Source: Akkermansia muciniphila (lineage in GTDB: Bacteria; Verrucomicrobiota; Verrucomicrobiia; Opitutales; Opitutaceae). From it: a stretch of 64,000 nt of DNA. The notes beneath the pieces are model-generated. The model was not told the DNA's origin and made no database searches. It worked only from the letters and a program-made list of their open reading frames with translations. Of this stretch, positions 43,009-52,126 are shown one piece after another. The translations under genes and the position numbers were made by a program. Position 1 is the first letter of the stretch, and each line of letters opens with the position of its first letter. Location of the stretch: assembly GCA_945888375.1 (NCBI GenBank), contig CAMCZZ010000005.1, forward strand, positions 110,241 to 174,240, in the 5' to 3' direction.

Positions 43009-45171
43009 ATGTCCGTTCCCCTGCGTTTCGATCCCGCCCTGCTCGACGGCACCCGCATCACCCAGCGTCGCATCCTCGTCGCCAGCCTCACGCTGCTGCT
43101 CACCGGCCCGGCCGTTTTGCTCATGGCCGACCTGCACTGGCGCGTGGATGCCATGGATGCCCTGAAGATTTTTCACCTCCTGCTCTTTACCATCCTGTTT
43201 TCCCTCGTCGCCTTCGGCGCGGTGCAGGCCGTGGCTGGCTTTTTCTGCCGCCTGGGCCGGGGTGATCCTAATCGCATCCTTAATTCTCTCTCCCCGGAAG
43301 ACGAGGCCCTGCCTGTCACCGCCCCGACCGCGATCGTGATGCCGGTTTTTAACGAGGATACCTCCCGCATCCTTGAGGGCCTGCGTGTCATTTACCGTTC
43401 GCTCGAAGCCACCGGCCAACTCGAGGCCTTCGATTTCTTCATCCTGAGCGATACCACCAATCCCAACCGTTGGATCGAGGAGGAGTCGGCCTGGGTGGCG
43501 CTTACCCGCCAGCTCGGCGCCCGCGGCCGTATTTTTTACCGCAAACGCCGGGTTAACTTGAACAAAAAGGCGGGTAATCTCGCCGATTTCTGCCGCCGCT
43601 GGGGGAAACGTTACCGCTACATGGTCGTGCTTGATGCCGATAGCATCATGACCGGCGAGGCCATCACCAAGCTCGTGCGCCTGATGGAGAAAAACTCCGG
43701 GGCCGGCATCATTCAGACGGTTCCCCGTCTGGTGAACGGCGAGACTATTTTCGCCCGCCTCCAGCAATTCGCCTCGCGACTCTACGGCCCGGTTTTCGCC
43801 GCCGGCTTGAATTTCTGGCAGCAGGGCGAGGCGAACTACTGGGGGCACAACGCCATCATCCGCGTCGCGCCCTTCATCGAACACTGCTCGCTGCCCGACC
43901 TGCCGGGCGTCGAGCCCTTCGGTGGCCGCATCCTCAGCCATGATTACGTCGAGGCCGCCCTCATGCGCCGCGCCGGTTGGTCGGTGTGGCTCGCGGTCGG
44001 ATTGGAAGGCAGCTACGAGGAATGTCCCGGCAACTTGATCGATTTCGCCAAGCGCGACCGGCGCTGGCTGCAGGGCAACCTCCAGCACGCCTGGCTCGTC
44101 ACCGCCCGCGGCCTACACGCCGCCAACCGTCTCCACCTCGCCCTCGGCATCCTCGCCTACCTCGCCTCCCCGCTGTGGCTGGCCTTCTTGATCGTCTCGA
44201 CGATCATCGCCTGGCGCTATGCCTCCACGGGCCTTACCCCGCTTCCGGTGGATAGTTTTGCGCGTTACCTGAGGCTCGATTTCCAGTCCCAGGCCCTTCT
44301 GCTTTTCGCCGGCACCATGGGACTGCTTTTTCTCCCTAAAGTTCTCGCCCTGATTGACTTGAGACGTATTCCTGGCGAGGTGGAGCGTTTCGGTGGTTGG
44401 TTGCGGGTGATCGGTGGCGCGATTGGAGAGACGGCCATATTCACGCTCCTTGCGCCGGTGCTCATGTTGTTTCATGCCAAGTTCATTTTCCTGACTCTTG
44501 CCGGCCGTGGGGTTGCCTGGGTGGCCCAGCGGCGAGGCGCCGATGGTGATCCCGAGTGGCGCGAAGCCATCCTCACCCACGCCGGCCACACCGTCTTTGG
44601 GGCCGGATGGGGCGTAGCCGCGCTATGGATCAACCCTGCGTTCGCCGCCTGGCTGGCTCCTATCCTGTTTGGCATGATGACGTCCATACCCTTGTCGCTC
44701 ATCACCGGCCAGCTCGCCCCGGGTGAGTTTATCCGTAAATTGCGCCTGCTCGCCACTCCCGAGGAAACCACCCCGCCTCCCGAGCTAACCCGCCTCGCCC
44801 GCAACCTGGAGGCCTGCCGCCGCCACACCCCGCCCCTGCCCGAACTCGCTCCCGATTACGGCCTCATGCAAGCCGTGTTGGATCCTTATGTGAACGCCGT
44901 GCACCTCGCCCTTCTGCGCGAACGCGACCACGCCCCCGATCCCGCCGCCGAAAATCGCTTCGCCCCGCTCCGCGAGCGCCTGCTCCGCGAGGGCCCCTCC
45001 GCCCTGACGCCGCGCGACAAACTCGCCCTTTTGCTCGACGCCGATTCCATGGCCGCGCTCCACCGCGATCTCTGGTCCCTGCCCGCCGAGCGCCTGTCCA
45101 CGTGGTGGCGCACCGCGATCCGCGCCTATAACGTGCTCGCCCCCGCCCCTCAAACTGCTCTTTACCGTTAG
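43009..45171 (+). CDS. opgH: Glucan glucosyltransferase OpgH
   Basis: 720-residue membrane GT2 enzyme. Two TM helices (about 22-45, 55-80), a GT2 domain with TAIVMPVFNEDTSRI (about 104), FILSDTTNP, the DAD motif VLDADSIMTGE (about 210), GHNAIIRVAPF, ILSHDYVEAALMRRAGW (the catalytic base region) and RRWLQGNLQH (Q/RxxRW type), then about six TM helices and a long cytoplasmic C-terminus (about 610-720). Polymerises glucose from UDP-glucose into periplasmic glucans. Last gene of opgG-unknown-opgH. Confidence 0.95.
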   Translation: MSVPLRFDPALLDGTRITQRRILVASLTLLLTGPAVLLMADLHWRVDAMDALKIFHLLLFTILFSLVAFGAVQAVAGFFCRLGRGDPNRILNSLSPEDEALPVTAPTAIVMPVFNEDTSRILEGLRVIYRSLEATGQLEAFDFFILSDTTNPNRWIEEESAWVALTRQLGARGRIFYRKRRVNLNKKAGNLADFCRRWGKRYRYMVVLDADSIMTGEAITKLVRLMEKNSGAGIIQTVPRLVNGETIFARLQQFASRLYGPVFAAGLNFWQQGEANYWGHNAIIRVAPFIEHCSLPDLPGVEPFGGRILSHDYVEAALMRRAGWSVWLAVGLEGSYEECPGNLIDFAKRDRRWLQGNLQHAWLVTARGLHAANRLHLALGILAYLASPLWLAFLIVSTIIAWRYASTGLTPLPVDSFARYLRLDFQSQALLLFAGTMGLLFLPKVLALIDLRRIPGEVERFGGWLRVIGGAIGETAIFTLLAPVLMLFHAKFIFLTLAGRGVAWVAQRRGADGDPEWREAILTHAGHTVFGAGWGVAALWINPAFAAWLAPILFGMMTSIPLSLITGQLAPGEFIRKLRLLATPEETTPPPELTRLARNLEACRRHTPPLPELAPDYGLMQAVLDPYVNAVHLALLRERDHAPDPAAENRFAPLRERLLREGPSALTPRDKLALLLDADSMAALHRDLWSLPAERLSTWWRTAIRAYNVLAPAPQTALYR

Positions 45172-45359
45172 TTTACGTTTCAGGGTAGCGAGTATCAGCA
45201 GTATTAACTATTCCCTAGGGTGCTACCCCTCAGGGATTTTATCCGTAAATTTTACATGACGGGCCTTTTTTAAGGTGTATTTTACATTATCGCCTCTTTT
45301 ACCTTCCGGCCAAGTTTTTACCTGTCGTCCGTCTTCTCCACCCTCTACCCGCTCCCACC
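45172..45359. promoter_or_regulatory. AT-rich intergenic region with dyad and spaced direct repeats
   Basis: GGGTAGC (45183-45189) and GCTACCC (45222-45228) form a perfect 7-bp dyad 32 nt apart just after opgH. Two exact copies of ATTTTACAT (45249-45257, 45279-45287) are 30 bp apart, about three helical turns, as paired regulator sites often are. Nothing else was recognised. Confidence 0.4.
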
Positions 45360-47177
45360 GTGTCCGCGAAAATTCTTCTGGTTCGCACCGGTCCCGACCT
45401 CTTCCAGGCCAAGTCCTACGTCGCGGTGGAGTCGGGGTTGTATACCCGGGATCTAGCCAATCCGGCCGAGCTCGAGAAGACGTTAAAAACCGAGCAGTTT
45501 GACCTCGTTATCCATGACGGCTGCAAGCTTACCCAGGAGCCCCTCACACTGTCGGAAAACATCCGCACCCACCAGCGCACCGCTCCGATTTTGCTGCTCT
45601 GCGCCAAGCCCGAGATGGACGTGATTGTGCGGGCGATCCGCCTCGGGGTGCGGGATCTTTTTCACCCCCCGCTGAATCTGGGCGCTTTTTTTGCCCGTGC
45701 CTCCGAACTGCTCCAGCCCAAGCTCAATGGGCACACCGCAGTCATCGCCCAACACTGCCGGCAGGAATTGACCTCGTTTCTCGCGGGCGAGTCTTCTCGC
45801 CAGCAAACAAGCCCCGCCCAGTTTCCGGCCAATCCGTTTAGCGTGGTGAAGGAACTCGAGACCCTTCGCGCGGAGTGTGACCGACTTTCCCTCCAGCTAC
45901 AGTCCGAGGTCGATCGTGGCGCCGCCATCCAGTCCGAAGCCAAGACCAAACTCCTGCACCTCGCCGAGCGCGAGCGCGCCATGGCCGGCTCCGAGGCCGC
46001 CCTCGAGGCCGCCCGCGCCGAGCTGGTCCAGGCTCGTTCCGAGCTGGAGCGAGTAAAAGCAGACCCGGCCAACACTGACTCTGAATCCCGCCCAGTCGCG
46101 TTCGAGGCCGCCCGCGCCGAGCTGACCGTTGAGCAGGCCCGCCTCGCCGCGCTCGGGAAATCGATCGAGCAACGGGAAGAGAATTTCCTCGTTCGCGAGA
46201 AAACAGTTCTCGCGCAGGAAAAAAAGGCCGCCGCCCAGCTCTCCCGCGTCCGTGCCGAGGAGGAGACCCTTGCGGCCAAGCAGGCCGAAATCGAGGCGGA
46301 GGAGGCCCGCATCCAGCAGGAAGCCCGCCGCGTTTCTGCCGAGCGCGCCGCTCTGGAGGAAGCGCGCGCCCTGGTGGAGGAAACGCGCGCCGCCGTAGCC
46401 GCCGCCGAGGCCCGCTCGCTTGCGCGGAGTCAAGAAATCGCCGCCGCCGAAGCCATCCTGGCTGCCCGTGAAGCGGCCTCCATCGATCTGGAGCAACGCT
46501 CGGCTGAGCTAAAATCGATCGAAACCGGACTCGAGGCCATCCGCACCCGCATCGATGCCGATCGTCGGCAACTCAAGCAGGACCAGGATGCCCTTGCCTT
46601 GGTCAAAGCCGGCCTCGAGCAAGACCGCGCTTCCCATCTCGCCGTGGTTCGCGACTTCTCCGCCCTCGAGGCCACCGCCTCCGCGCGCGAGGCGGATCTG
46701 GCCGCGCGCACCGCCGCTTTGGCCGCCGCCGAGCAAAAAGCCGCCCACTTTAACAGCCAATTGGACCTCCGGGCCAAGGGCCTTGAGGAGCGCGACATCC
46801 GGCTGGATGCCCGCGTGGCCTCCGTGGGCGAGACCGAGAAGCAGTTCGTCGCCGAGCGCAAGACCCTCTCCGCCGAGCGCGCGCAGCTCGATGCTCAAGC
46901 CGCCTCCCTGCAGCAAGCCTCCGGCCAGTTGCTTCTCCGCGAGGAGGAGCTCAAGCAGGCCGAGGCACGTTTCTCCGCCTTGCAAATCACCCTCGACACC
47001 GGTCTCACCGAGCTCGCCGACGACCGGGCGCGGTTGCTCGACGAACAGGCTGCTTTTGCGCAGACCCGCATCCAGCTCACCGCCGAGCGCGAGGCCTTCG
47101 ACGTCGAGGCCGCCGGCTTTGCCCAGCGTTTTCAGCAGTTTGAGGAGCGCCGCCGCAAGCTACTTGAGGTGTTGTAG
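45360..47177 (+). CDS. Pseudo-receiver domain plus long coiled-coil protein
   Basis: 605 residues. Residues 3-120 look like a CheY fold (KILLVRTGPDLFQAKSY; FDLVIHDGCKLT; APILLLCAKPEMDVIVRAIRLGVRDLFHPP). The Asp in HDG could be the phosphate acceptor, but the conserved Thr/Ser position reads Cys and the Lys before Pro is replaced (FHPP). From about 160 to the end is a nearly uninterrupted Ala/Glu/Arg coiled coil with heptads. No catalytic output domain. A GTG start after CTCCCACC. It could be a scaffold or cytoskeletal element controlled by a response-regulator-like head. An Hpt gene lies 1.2 kb downstream. Confidence 0.75.
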   Translation: MSAKILLVRTGPDLFQAKSYVAVESGLYTRDLANPAELEKTLKTEQFDLVIHDGCKLTQEPLTLSENIRTHQRTAPILLLCAKPEMDVIVRAIRLGVRDLFHPPLNLGAFFARASELLQPKLNGHTAVIAQHCRQELTSFLAGESSRQQTSPAQFPANPFSVVKELETLRAECDRLSLQLQSEVDRGAAIQSEAKTKLLHLAERERAMAGSEAALEAARAELVQARSELERVKADPANTDSESRPVAFEAARAELTVEQARLAALGKSIEQREENFLVREKTVLAQEKKAAAQLSRVRAEEETLAAKQAEIEAEEARIQQEARRVSAERAALEEARALVEETRAAVAAAEARSLARSQEIAAAEAILAAREAASIDLEQRSAELKSIETGLEAIRTRIDADRRQLKQDQDALALVKAGLEQDRASHLAVVRDFSALEATASAREADLAARTAALAAAEQKAAHFNSQLDLRAKGLEERDIRLDARVASVGETEKQFVAERKTLSAERAQLDAQAASLQQASGQLLLREEELKQAEARFSALQITLDTGLTELADDRARLLDEQAAFAQTRIQLTAEREAFDVEAAGFAQRFQQFEERRRKLLEVL

Positions 47178-47190
47178 ACCAGACGCTGAC

Positions 47191-47219
47191 GCAGAAGGCC
47201 CGTTCGTGCGGCTTTTTGC
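47191..47219 (+). terminator. Candidate terminator after coiled-coil gene
   Basis: GCAGAAGGCC (47191-47200) pairs along 10 bp (two G-U) with GGCTTTTTGC (47210-47219); the run of T lies in the descending arm. Weak but well placed 13 nt after the stop. Confidence 0.4.
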
Positions 47220-47257
47220 TTTTCGTCGACCCCTTCCCCCGGCCTGCTGTTGGTGTC

Positions 47258-48169
47258 ATGGCCGACGAACCGATTGATTTTTTTAACCGCCGCAACGGCC
47301 GCATCGAACGGGAGCGCATTTACGGCGAGCCTTGGCTGCGTTTCATCTACGGCGGCAATCCCCTCGGCCGGCTCAGCCTTTCGGCCGTCGTGCGGCGGGC
47401 TTGGTTTTCGGCCTGGTATGGCTGGCGCATGAACCGCCCCGAGAGCGTCAATCGCGTGCTCCCCTTTGTCGTCGATTACGACCTCGACGCGGAGGAGTTC
47501 GCCAAGCCCGCGACTGCCTACCGCACCTTCAATGAGTTTTTTTACCGCACCCTCCGTCCCGGCGCTCGTCCGATTTCGCCGGGGGAGGACGTCGCGGTGC
47601 TGCCGGCCGACGGCCGTCATCTGGCCTATGTCGATGTGGACACGGCGGACGGCTTCTACGTTAAGGGGAAAAAATTCACCCTCTCCGCCTTGCTCGGTTC
47701 CGAGGAACTCGGCGCCCGTTTCGCCGGGGGCTCCCTGCTGATTTCGCGGCTTTGCCCGGTCGACTACCACCGCTTTCATTTTCCCGTGGCCGGCACCCCG
47801 CGCGAGTCCCGTCTGATCAATGGCTGGCTCTACTCCGTCAGCCCGCTCGCCTTGCGGGTCAACCCCGGTTACCTTACGGAAAATAAACGCATGGTCACGC
47901 TGGTGGATTCCCCGGTTTTTGGGGAGGTCGCGATCCTAGAGATCGGCGCCACCATGGTTGGCGCCATTTTGCAGAGCTTTATTCCCGGCCGCCCGGCGGC
48001 CAAGGGGGATGAAAAGGGGCTTTTCGCCTTTGGTGGCTCGTGCGTGGTCACGGTTTTTCAACGCGGCCGCATCCGCTTCGACGAAGACTTGGTCACTCAT
48101 TCCACGGTCCATCGCGAAGTCTATGCACGGATGGGCGATCGCCTGGGCACAGCCTGCTCGCCGGCTTGA
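47258..48169 (+). CDS. psd: Phosphatidylserine decarboxylase proenzyme
   Basis: 303 residues. Makes phosphatidylethanolamine at the inner membrane. N-terminal block (YGEPWLRFIYGGNPLGRLSLSAVVRRAWFSAWYGWRM), FNEFFYRTLRPGARPI, active-site His in SRLCPVDYHRFHFPVAG and the self-cleavage region FAFGGSCVVTVFQRGRI, where GGS replaces the LGST/GSST of other branches. Cleavage before the Ser would give the pyruvoyl alpha chain of about 40 residues. ATG 47258 was used; an upstream in-frame extension has no family match. Confidence 0.93.
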   Translation: MADEPIDFFNRRNGRIERERIYGEPWLRFIYGGNPLGRLSLSAVVRRAWFSAWYGWRMNRPESVNRVLPFVVDYDLDAEEFAKPATAYRTFNEFFYRTLRPGARPISPGEDVAVLPADGRHLAYVDVDTADGFYVKGKKFTLSALLGSEELGARFAGGSLLISRLCPVDYHRFHFPVAGTPRESRLINGWLYSVSPLALRVNPGYLTENKRMVTLVDSPVFGEVAILEIGATMVGAILQSFIPGRPAAKGDEKGLFAFGGSCVVTVFQRGRIRFDEDLVTHSTVHREVYARMGDRLGTACSPA

Positions 48170-48181
48170 TACCTCGCCCCT

Positions 48182-48229
48182 TTCCGTTGCGACGCTTCGG
48201 ATGATCCTCAGTCGGGATCATTCCGTTGC
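48182..48229. repeat. Palindrome flanked by direct repeats downstream of psd
   Basis: TTCCGTTGC occurs at 48182-48190 and 48221-48229, enclosing ATGATCC-N7-GGATCAT (48201-48221). It lies in a 231-nt non-coding stretch (48170-48400) between psd and the convergent Hpt gene, where I see no gene and no T-run. It resembles a REP-like unit. Confidence 0.45.
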
Positions 48230-48400
48230 CCGGGTCGCAGATGACCCTTTCGGTGGGGCCCTCGGCTCGAAATATCCTCCGGGCAGTATTCGCCCTGCAG
48301 ACTCACCTTCCGCCTACCGCTCCGGGCTTCGCCCGGCCCGCGCCGAAATCTGCCCACCACCTCGCTCCGCTGCTCCGCCGTTCAACTGAATTAACCCGTA

Positions 48401-48766
48401 TCAGCCCATCAGTTCCTGCATTTGTGCCTCGGCCCGCCCCAGAGCTTGTTCCAGCTCCGCCACCGCCGGTTGCAACTCCGCCAGCGCCTCGGTTTTTGAA
48501 CGCGCCTCCAGCGCCTCTGCTAGATTTTTTAATTCACTGGCCCCCACATTCGCCGAACTTCCTTTGATGGTGTGGGCGCTGCGAGTAAAGAAAGGCTGGT
48601 CGTTCCGCGCCAAGGCCAGCTTCAGGTCCTTCACGCGCTGCGGGACATCCTTAAGGTAAATCGCAAGAATCTCTCGGAGAAACGTGTCATCCCCCTCTTC
48701 CCCAAGCATGCGCAGGTTGGCTATGGCGACAGGGTCCAAAACCAAATCATTCTTTGCATCGTTCAT
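48401..48766 (-). CDS. Histidine phosphotransfer (Hpt) domain protein
   Basis: 121 residues, a stand-alone Hpt four-helix bundle. The phosphoacceptor His lies in the signature FFTRSAHTIKGSSANVGASELKNLAEALE (about residue 65). FLREILAIYLKDVPQRVKDLKLAL is the first core helix. It should shuttle phosphate between a hybrid kinase and a response regulator; none is adjacent. A long intergenic region separates it from metK. Confidence 0.93.
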   Translation of the reverse strand: MNDAKNDLVLDPVAIANLRMLGEEGDDTFLREILAIYLKDVPQRVKDLKLALARNDQPFFTRSAHTIKGSSANVGASELKNLAEALEARSKTEALAELQPAVAELEQALGRAEAQMQELMG

Positions 48767-49287
48767 AAGGGGGTAGGGGCTCTATCCAGGCTAATTCTAA
48801 ATAATCAAAAAATTGTGAATAGGTGCAAGCGCATCCCAGCCTAGTGGAAAAAATGGGGAGTGGCGCGGAGAGAGAAAACCACGCCGCAGGCACGGGACGG
48901 TGGAGCGGGTGCCCTCGCCCCGCCTTGCCCCCGCCCAACGGCATTCCCGGCGCTACGCCGCTTTTCCCTAAACACCCCAGCCCCCTCCGTTTTTTAAAAT
49001 AGTCCTTTTTAAGCCCGATAACCGCGATTCTCCAAGTGGGGGATCGAGCGAGTTGTTGAGCCGTAGGGTCGGCGACGAACACCCTCCCCGCACTCGTGAG
49101 TTGCTGGCCGCAGATGAATCTAAATTATGCCGGCCAACAAGTTGCGAGATAAACCTAGGATATGTGCGGGCTTCGTTTTAAGCAAAAAACGTGAATAATA
49201 TAAAACATATCAAGGGATTGGTATATGTTGATATTTAACTTGCCTAGATTTGTGGGCAGTTGAGGCTGGGCGAGTCCAATAACTCCC
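48767..49287. other. 521-nt intergenic region with candidate metK promoter and leader dyads
   Basis: No gene is supported. The Hpt-proximal half is mixed; the last ~150 nt are strikingly AT-rich. TATAAA (49199-49204), with TTTTAA 17 nt upstream, is a possible promoter for metK. Just downstream AACATAT (49204-49210) pairs with ATATGTT (49223-49229), and overlapping ATATCAA (49207-49213) pairs with TTGATAT (49228-49234), so the two pairings exclude each other. I do not recognise any known SAM riboswitch class. Confidence 0.5.
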
Positions 49288-50508
49288 ATGGCAAACACCT
49301 TTGTTTTTTCCTCCGAGTCAGTCGGCGAGGGCCACCCCGATAAGGTCGCCGACCTCATTTCCGACAGCATCCTCGATGCCTGTCTCGCCTTCGATAAAAC
49401 CGCCCGCGTGGCCTGCGAGACCTTCGTGAAGTCGAACGTCGTCGTGGTCGGCGGCGAGATCACCCTCCCGAAACTCCAGGACAAAAAGACCGGCAAGACC
49501 CTCCCAATCAGCGAAGCCTTCAACGTCGACAAGGCCATCCGTGACGCGATCCGCCACATCGGCTACGTGAACGACGACGACGTTTTCCACGCCGACACCG
49601 TATTCATCAACAACTACCTCACCGCCCAGTCCGCCGATATCGCCCAAGGCGTGGACGCGAAAAAAGCCGAGGGTAAGAAGACCGCCGAGCAGGGTGCCGG
49701 CGACCAGGGCCTGATGTTTGGTTTCGCTTCCGATGAGACCGAGGAGCTCATGCCCTCGCCGATCATCTTTGCCCATCGGCTCGGCCGCGAACTCACCGCC
49801 ATCCGCAAGTCCGGCAAGGTCAAATGGCTCCGTCCCGACGCCAAGACCCAAGTCTCCGTCCGCTACGTCGACGGCGTGCCCACCGAGATCGTCAACGTCG
49901 TCATTTCCACCCAGCACACCGCCGACGTTGCCCATGCCGAGATCGAAGCCTTCCTGATCAAAAACGTTATTCGTAAAGTATTGCCCGCCAAGCTTTTAAA
50001 TTCTAAAACCGAGTTCCTTATCAATCCCACCGGCAAGTTCGTAATCGGCGGTCCGCAGGGCGATTCCGGCCTCACTGGCCGTAAGATCATCGTGGACACC
50101 TACGGTGGTTGGGGTCGCCACGGCGGCGGCGCTTTCTCGGGCAAGGATCCGTCCAAGGTTGACCGCTCAGCCGCCTACATGGGTCGCTGGGTAGCCAAGA
50201 ATATCGTGGCCGCCAAACTCGCCAAACAGTGCGAGGTCCAGTTCGCCTACGCCATCGGCCATCCGAAACCCGTCAGCGTTTACGTGAATACTTTCGGCAC
50301 CGGCGCCATCGCCGACGAGCTGATCACCGAGGCCATCCAGAAGGTTTTCTTGTTCAAGCCTGCCGATATCGTGAAGCAACTGGACTTGCTCCAGCCCTTT
50401 TATCGCCAGACCACCAATTACGGCCACTTCGGCAAGGCCGGCCTGCCCTGGGAGGAGACCGGCAAGGTCGCCGCCCTGCAGGCCGCCGTGAAGAAACTCG
50501 CCAAATAA
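49288..50508 (+). CDS. metK: S-adenosylmethionine synthetase
   Basis: 406 residues, slightly longer than E. coli MetK. ATP + methionine to SAM. N-terminal [25 protein letters not shown] with the His and Asp of the active site; [62 protein letters not shown] (P-loop and metal ligands); GHFGK near the C-terminus. An insertion around residues 110-130 ([25 protein letters not shown]) is normal for the long form. ahcY follows 96 nt downstream, completing a SAM-recycling pair. Confidence 0.97.
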   Translation: MANTFVFSSESVGEGHPDKVADLISDSILDACLAFDKTARVACETFVKSNVVVVGGEITLPKLQDKKTGKTLPISEAFNVDKAIRDAIRHIGYVNDDDVFHADTVFINNYLTAQSADIAQGVDAKKAEGKKTAEQGAGDQGLMFGFASDETEELMPSPIIFAHRLGRELTAIRKSGKVKWLRPDAKTQVSVRYVDGVPTEIVNVVISTQHTADVAHAEIEAFLIKNVIRKVLPAKLLNSKTEFLINPTGKFVIGGPQGDSGLTGRKIIVDTYGGWGRHGGGAFSGKDPSKVDRSAAYMGRWVAKNIVAAKLAKQCEVQFAYAIGHPKPVSVYVNTFGTGAIADELITEAIQKVFLFKPADIVKQLDLLQPFYRQTTNYGHFGKAGLPWEETGKVAALQAAVKKLAK

Positions 50509-50562
50509 ATCGTTCCCCATCGCTGGTCTCGAGCCGACAGGCGCCACTGGCCCCAAAGCCCT

Positions 50563-50591
50563 TTCGACCTTCGACCTTAAACCCTTCGACC
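50563..50591. repeat. Heptad repeats upstream of ahcY
   Basis: TTCGACC, TTCGACC, TTAAACC, CTTCGACC: four units in 7-8-nt steps in the metK-ahcY gap, 13 nt from the ahcY start. It looks like one arm of the periodic intergenic elements; no matching second arm is found. Confidence 0.5.
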
Positions 50592-50604
50592 CTCTTCCAA
50601 TACC

Positions 50605-52044
50605 ATGAGCACCGCCACCCTTCCTCCTCCTTCCGTCGCCGGCTTGGATTACCATGTCGCCGACATCAACCTCGCCGAGTGGGGCCGCAAAGAGATCTCC
50701 ATCGCCGAGCACGAGATGCCAGGCCTGATGTCCATTCGTAAAAAGTTCGGCCCCTCCCAGCCCCTCGCCGGCGTGCGTATCACCGGTTCGCTGCACATGA
50801 CCATCCAGACCGCCGTGCTGATCGAGACGCTGACCGCGCTCGGCGCCACTGTCCGCTGGGCTTCGTGCAACATTTTCTCCACCCAAGACCACGCCGCCGC
50901 CGCCATCGCCGCAACCGGCGTGCCGGTCTTTGCCTGGAAGGGCGAGACGCTTGAGCAGTATTGGGACCTCACTTGGAAGGCCATCGTCGGTCCCGACGGC
51001 CTCGGGCCCCAGCTCGTGGTGGACGACGGCGGCGACGTCACCCTCCTGCTCCACAAGGGCTACGAACTCGAAAACGGCAGCGACTGGGTCAATACCCCCT
51101 CCGGATCGCACGAGGAGCAAGTCATCAAGGACCTACTCAAAAAGATCCACGCCGAGACCCCGCTGGTGTTCACCGGCCTGGTCAAGGCCTGGCGCGGCGT
51201 CTCCGAGGAGACCACCACCGGCGTGCACCGCCTCTACCAGCTCCACGAACAGGGCAAGCTCCTGGTGCCCTCCATCAACGTGAACGACTCGGTCACCAAG
51301 TCGAAGTTCGATAATCTCTACGGCTGCCGCGAGTCCCTCGCCGACGGCCTGAAGCGCGCCACCGACGTGATGATCGCCGGCAAGCTCGCCTTCGTGGCCG
51401 GCTACGGCGACGTCGGCAAGGGCTCCGCCCACTCGCTCAAGGGCTTCGGCGCACGCGTTGTCGTCTCCGAGATCGACCCCATCAACGCCCTCCAGTGCGC
51501 GATGGAGGGCTTCGAGGTGAACACCCTCGAGAGCACCCTCGGCCGGGCCGATATCTACGTCACCACTACCGGCAACAAGGACATCATCACCCTCGAGCAC
51601 ATGGCCGCGATGAAGGACCAGGCCATCGTTTGTAACATCGGCCACTTCGACAACGAGATCCAGGTCGACCGCCTCAAAAAGGCGCCCGGCGTGAAGCACG
51701 TGAACATCAAGGCCGGCTACGACGCCTACACCTTCCCGGCGGGCAATACCATCTACCTCCTCGCCGAGGGCCGCCTCGTGAACCTCGGCTGCGCCACCGG
51801 CCATCCATCGTTCGTGATGTCCAACAGCTTCACCAACCAGACCCTCGCCCAGATCGATCTCTGGAAAAACCGCGATGTTTACGCCGTGGGCGTGTATCGC
51901 CTGCCCAAGCACCTGGACGAGGAGGTCGCGCGCCTGCACCTCGAAAAGATCGGCGCCGTGCTGACCAAGCTGAGCCCCGCCCAGGCCGAGTATCTCGGCG
52001 TCCCGGTCGAAGGCCCCTACAAGCCCGAGCACTACCGCTATTGA
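50605..52044 (+). CDS. ahcY: S-adenosylhomocysteine hydrolase
   Basis: 479 residues. Splits SAH into adenosine and homocysteine, relieving product inhibition of methyltransferases. [19 protein letters not shown] and [14 protein letters not shown] (substrate pocket), [35 protein letters not shown] (catalytic Lys/Asp and Cys), NAD-binding [22 protein letters not shown] (about 264-285), [12 protein letters not shown], and the C-terminal KPEHYRY that reaches the neighbouring subunit's NAD. Followed by a strong terminator. Confidence 0.97.
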   Translation: MSTATLPPPSVAGLDYHVADINLAEWGRKEISIAEHEMPGLMSIRKKFGPSQPLAGVRITGSLHMTIQTAVLIETLTALGATVRWASCNIFSTQDHAAAAIAATGVPVFAWKGETLEQYWDLTWKAIVGPDGLGPQLVVDDGGDVTLLLHKGYELENGSDWVNTPSGSHEEQVIKDLLKKIHAETPLVFTGLVKAWRGVSEETTTGVHRLYQLHEQGKLLVPSINVNDSVTKSKFDNLYGCRESLADGLKRATDVMIAGKLAFVAGYGDVGKGSAHSLKGFGARVVVSEIDPINALQCAMEGFEVNTLESTLGRADIYVTTTGNKDIITLEHMAAMKDQAIVCNIGHFDNEIQVDRLKKAPGVKHVNIKAGYDAYTFPAGNTIYLLAEGRLVNLGCATGHPSFVMSNSFTNQTLAQIDLWKNRDVYAVGVYRLPKHLDEEVARLHLEKIGAVLTKLSPAQAEYLGVPVEGPYKPEHYRY

Positions 52045-52077
52045 GCTGCTGCCCGGCTACGACCGGCGTGTAGTTTA

Positions 52078-52108
52078 GGGCGGCGCGCTCCGGTGCGCCG
52101 CCCTTTTT
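52078..52108 (+). terminator. Intrinsic terminator of metK-ahcY
   Basis: GGGCGGCGC (52078-52086) pairs perfectly with GCGCCGCCC (52095-52103), loop of 8, followed by TTTTT. Confidence 0.9.
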
Positions 52109-52126
52109 GTTTTTGTCCGCTTGGCC

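Noticed and set aside
48230..48400. Decayed gene between psd and the Hpt gene
   Set aside because: Frames are Pro/Arg/Ser-rich with no recognisable motif and no consistent codon bias.
49192..49239. 15-codon leader peptide (GTG start) before metK
   Set aside because: Contains no methionine codons beyond the start and arises in a very AT-rich tract; no support for attenuation.
50509..50604. SAH riboswitch before ahcY
   Set aside because: The gap lacks the conserved core and pseudoknot pattern of the SAH aptamer; it holds heptad repeats instead.
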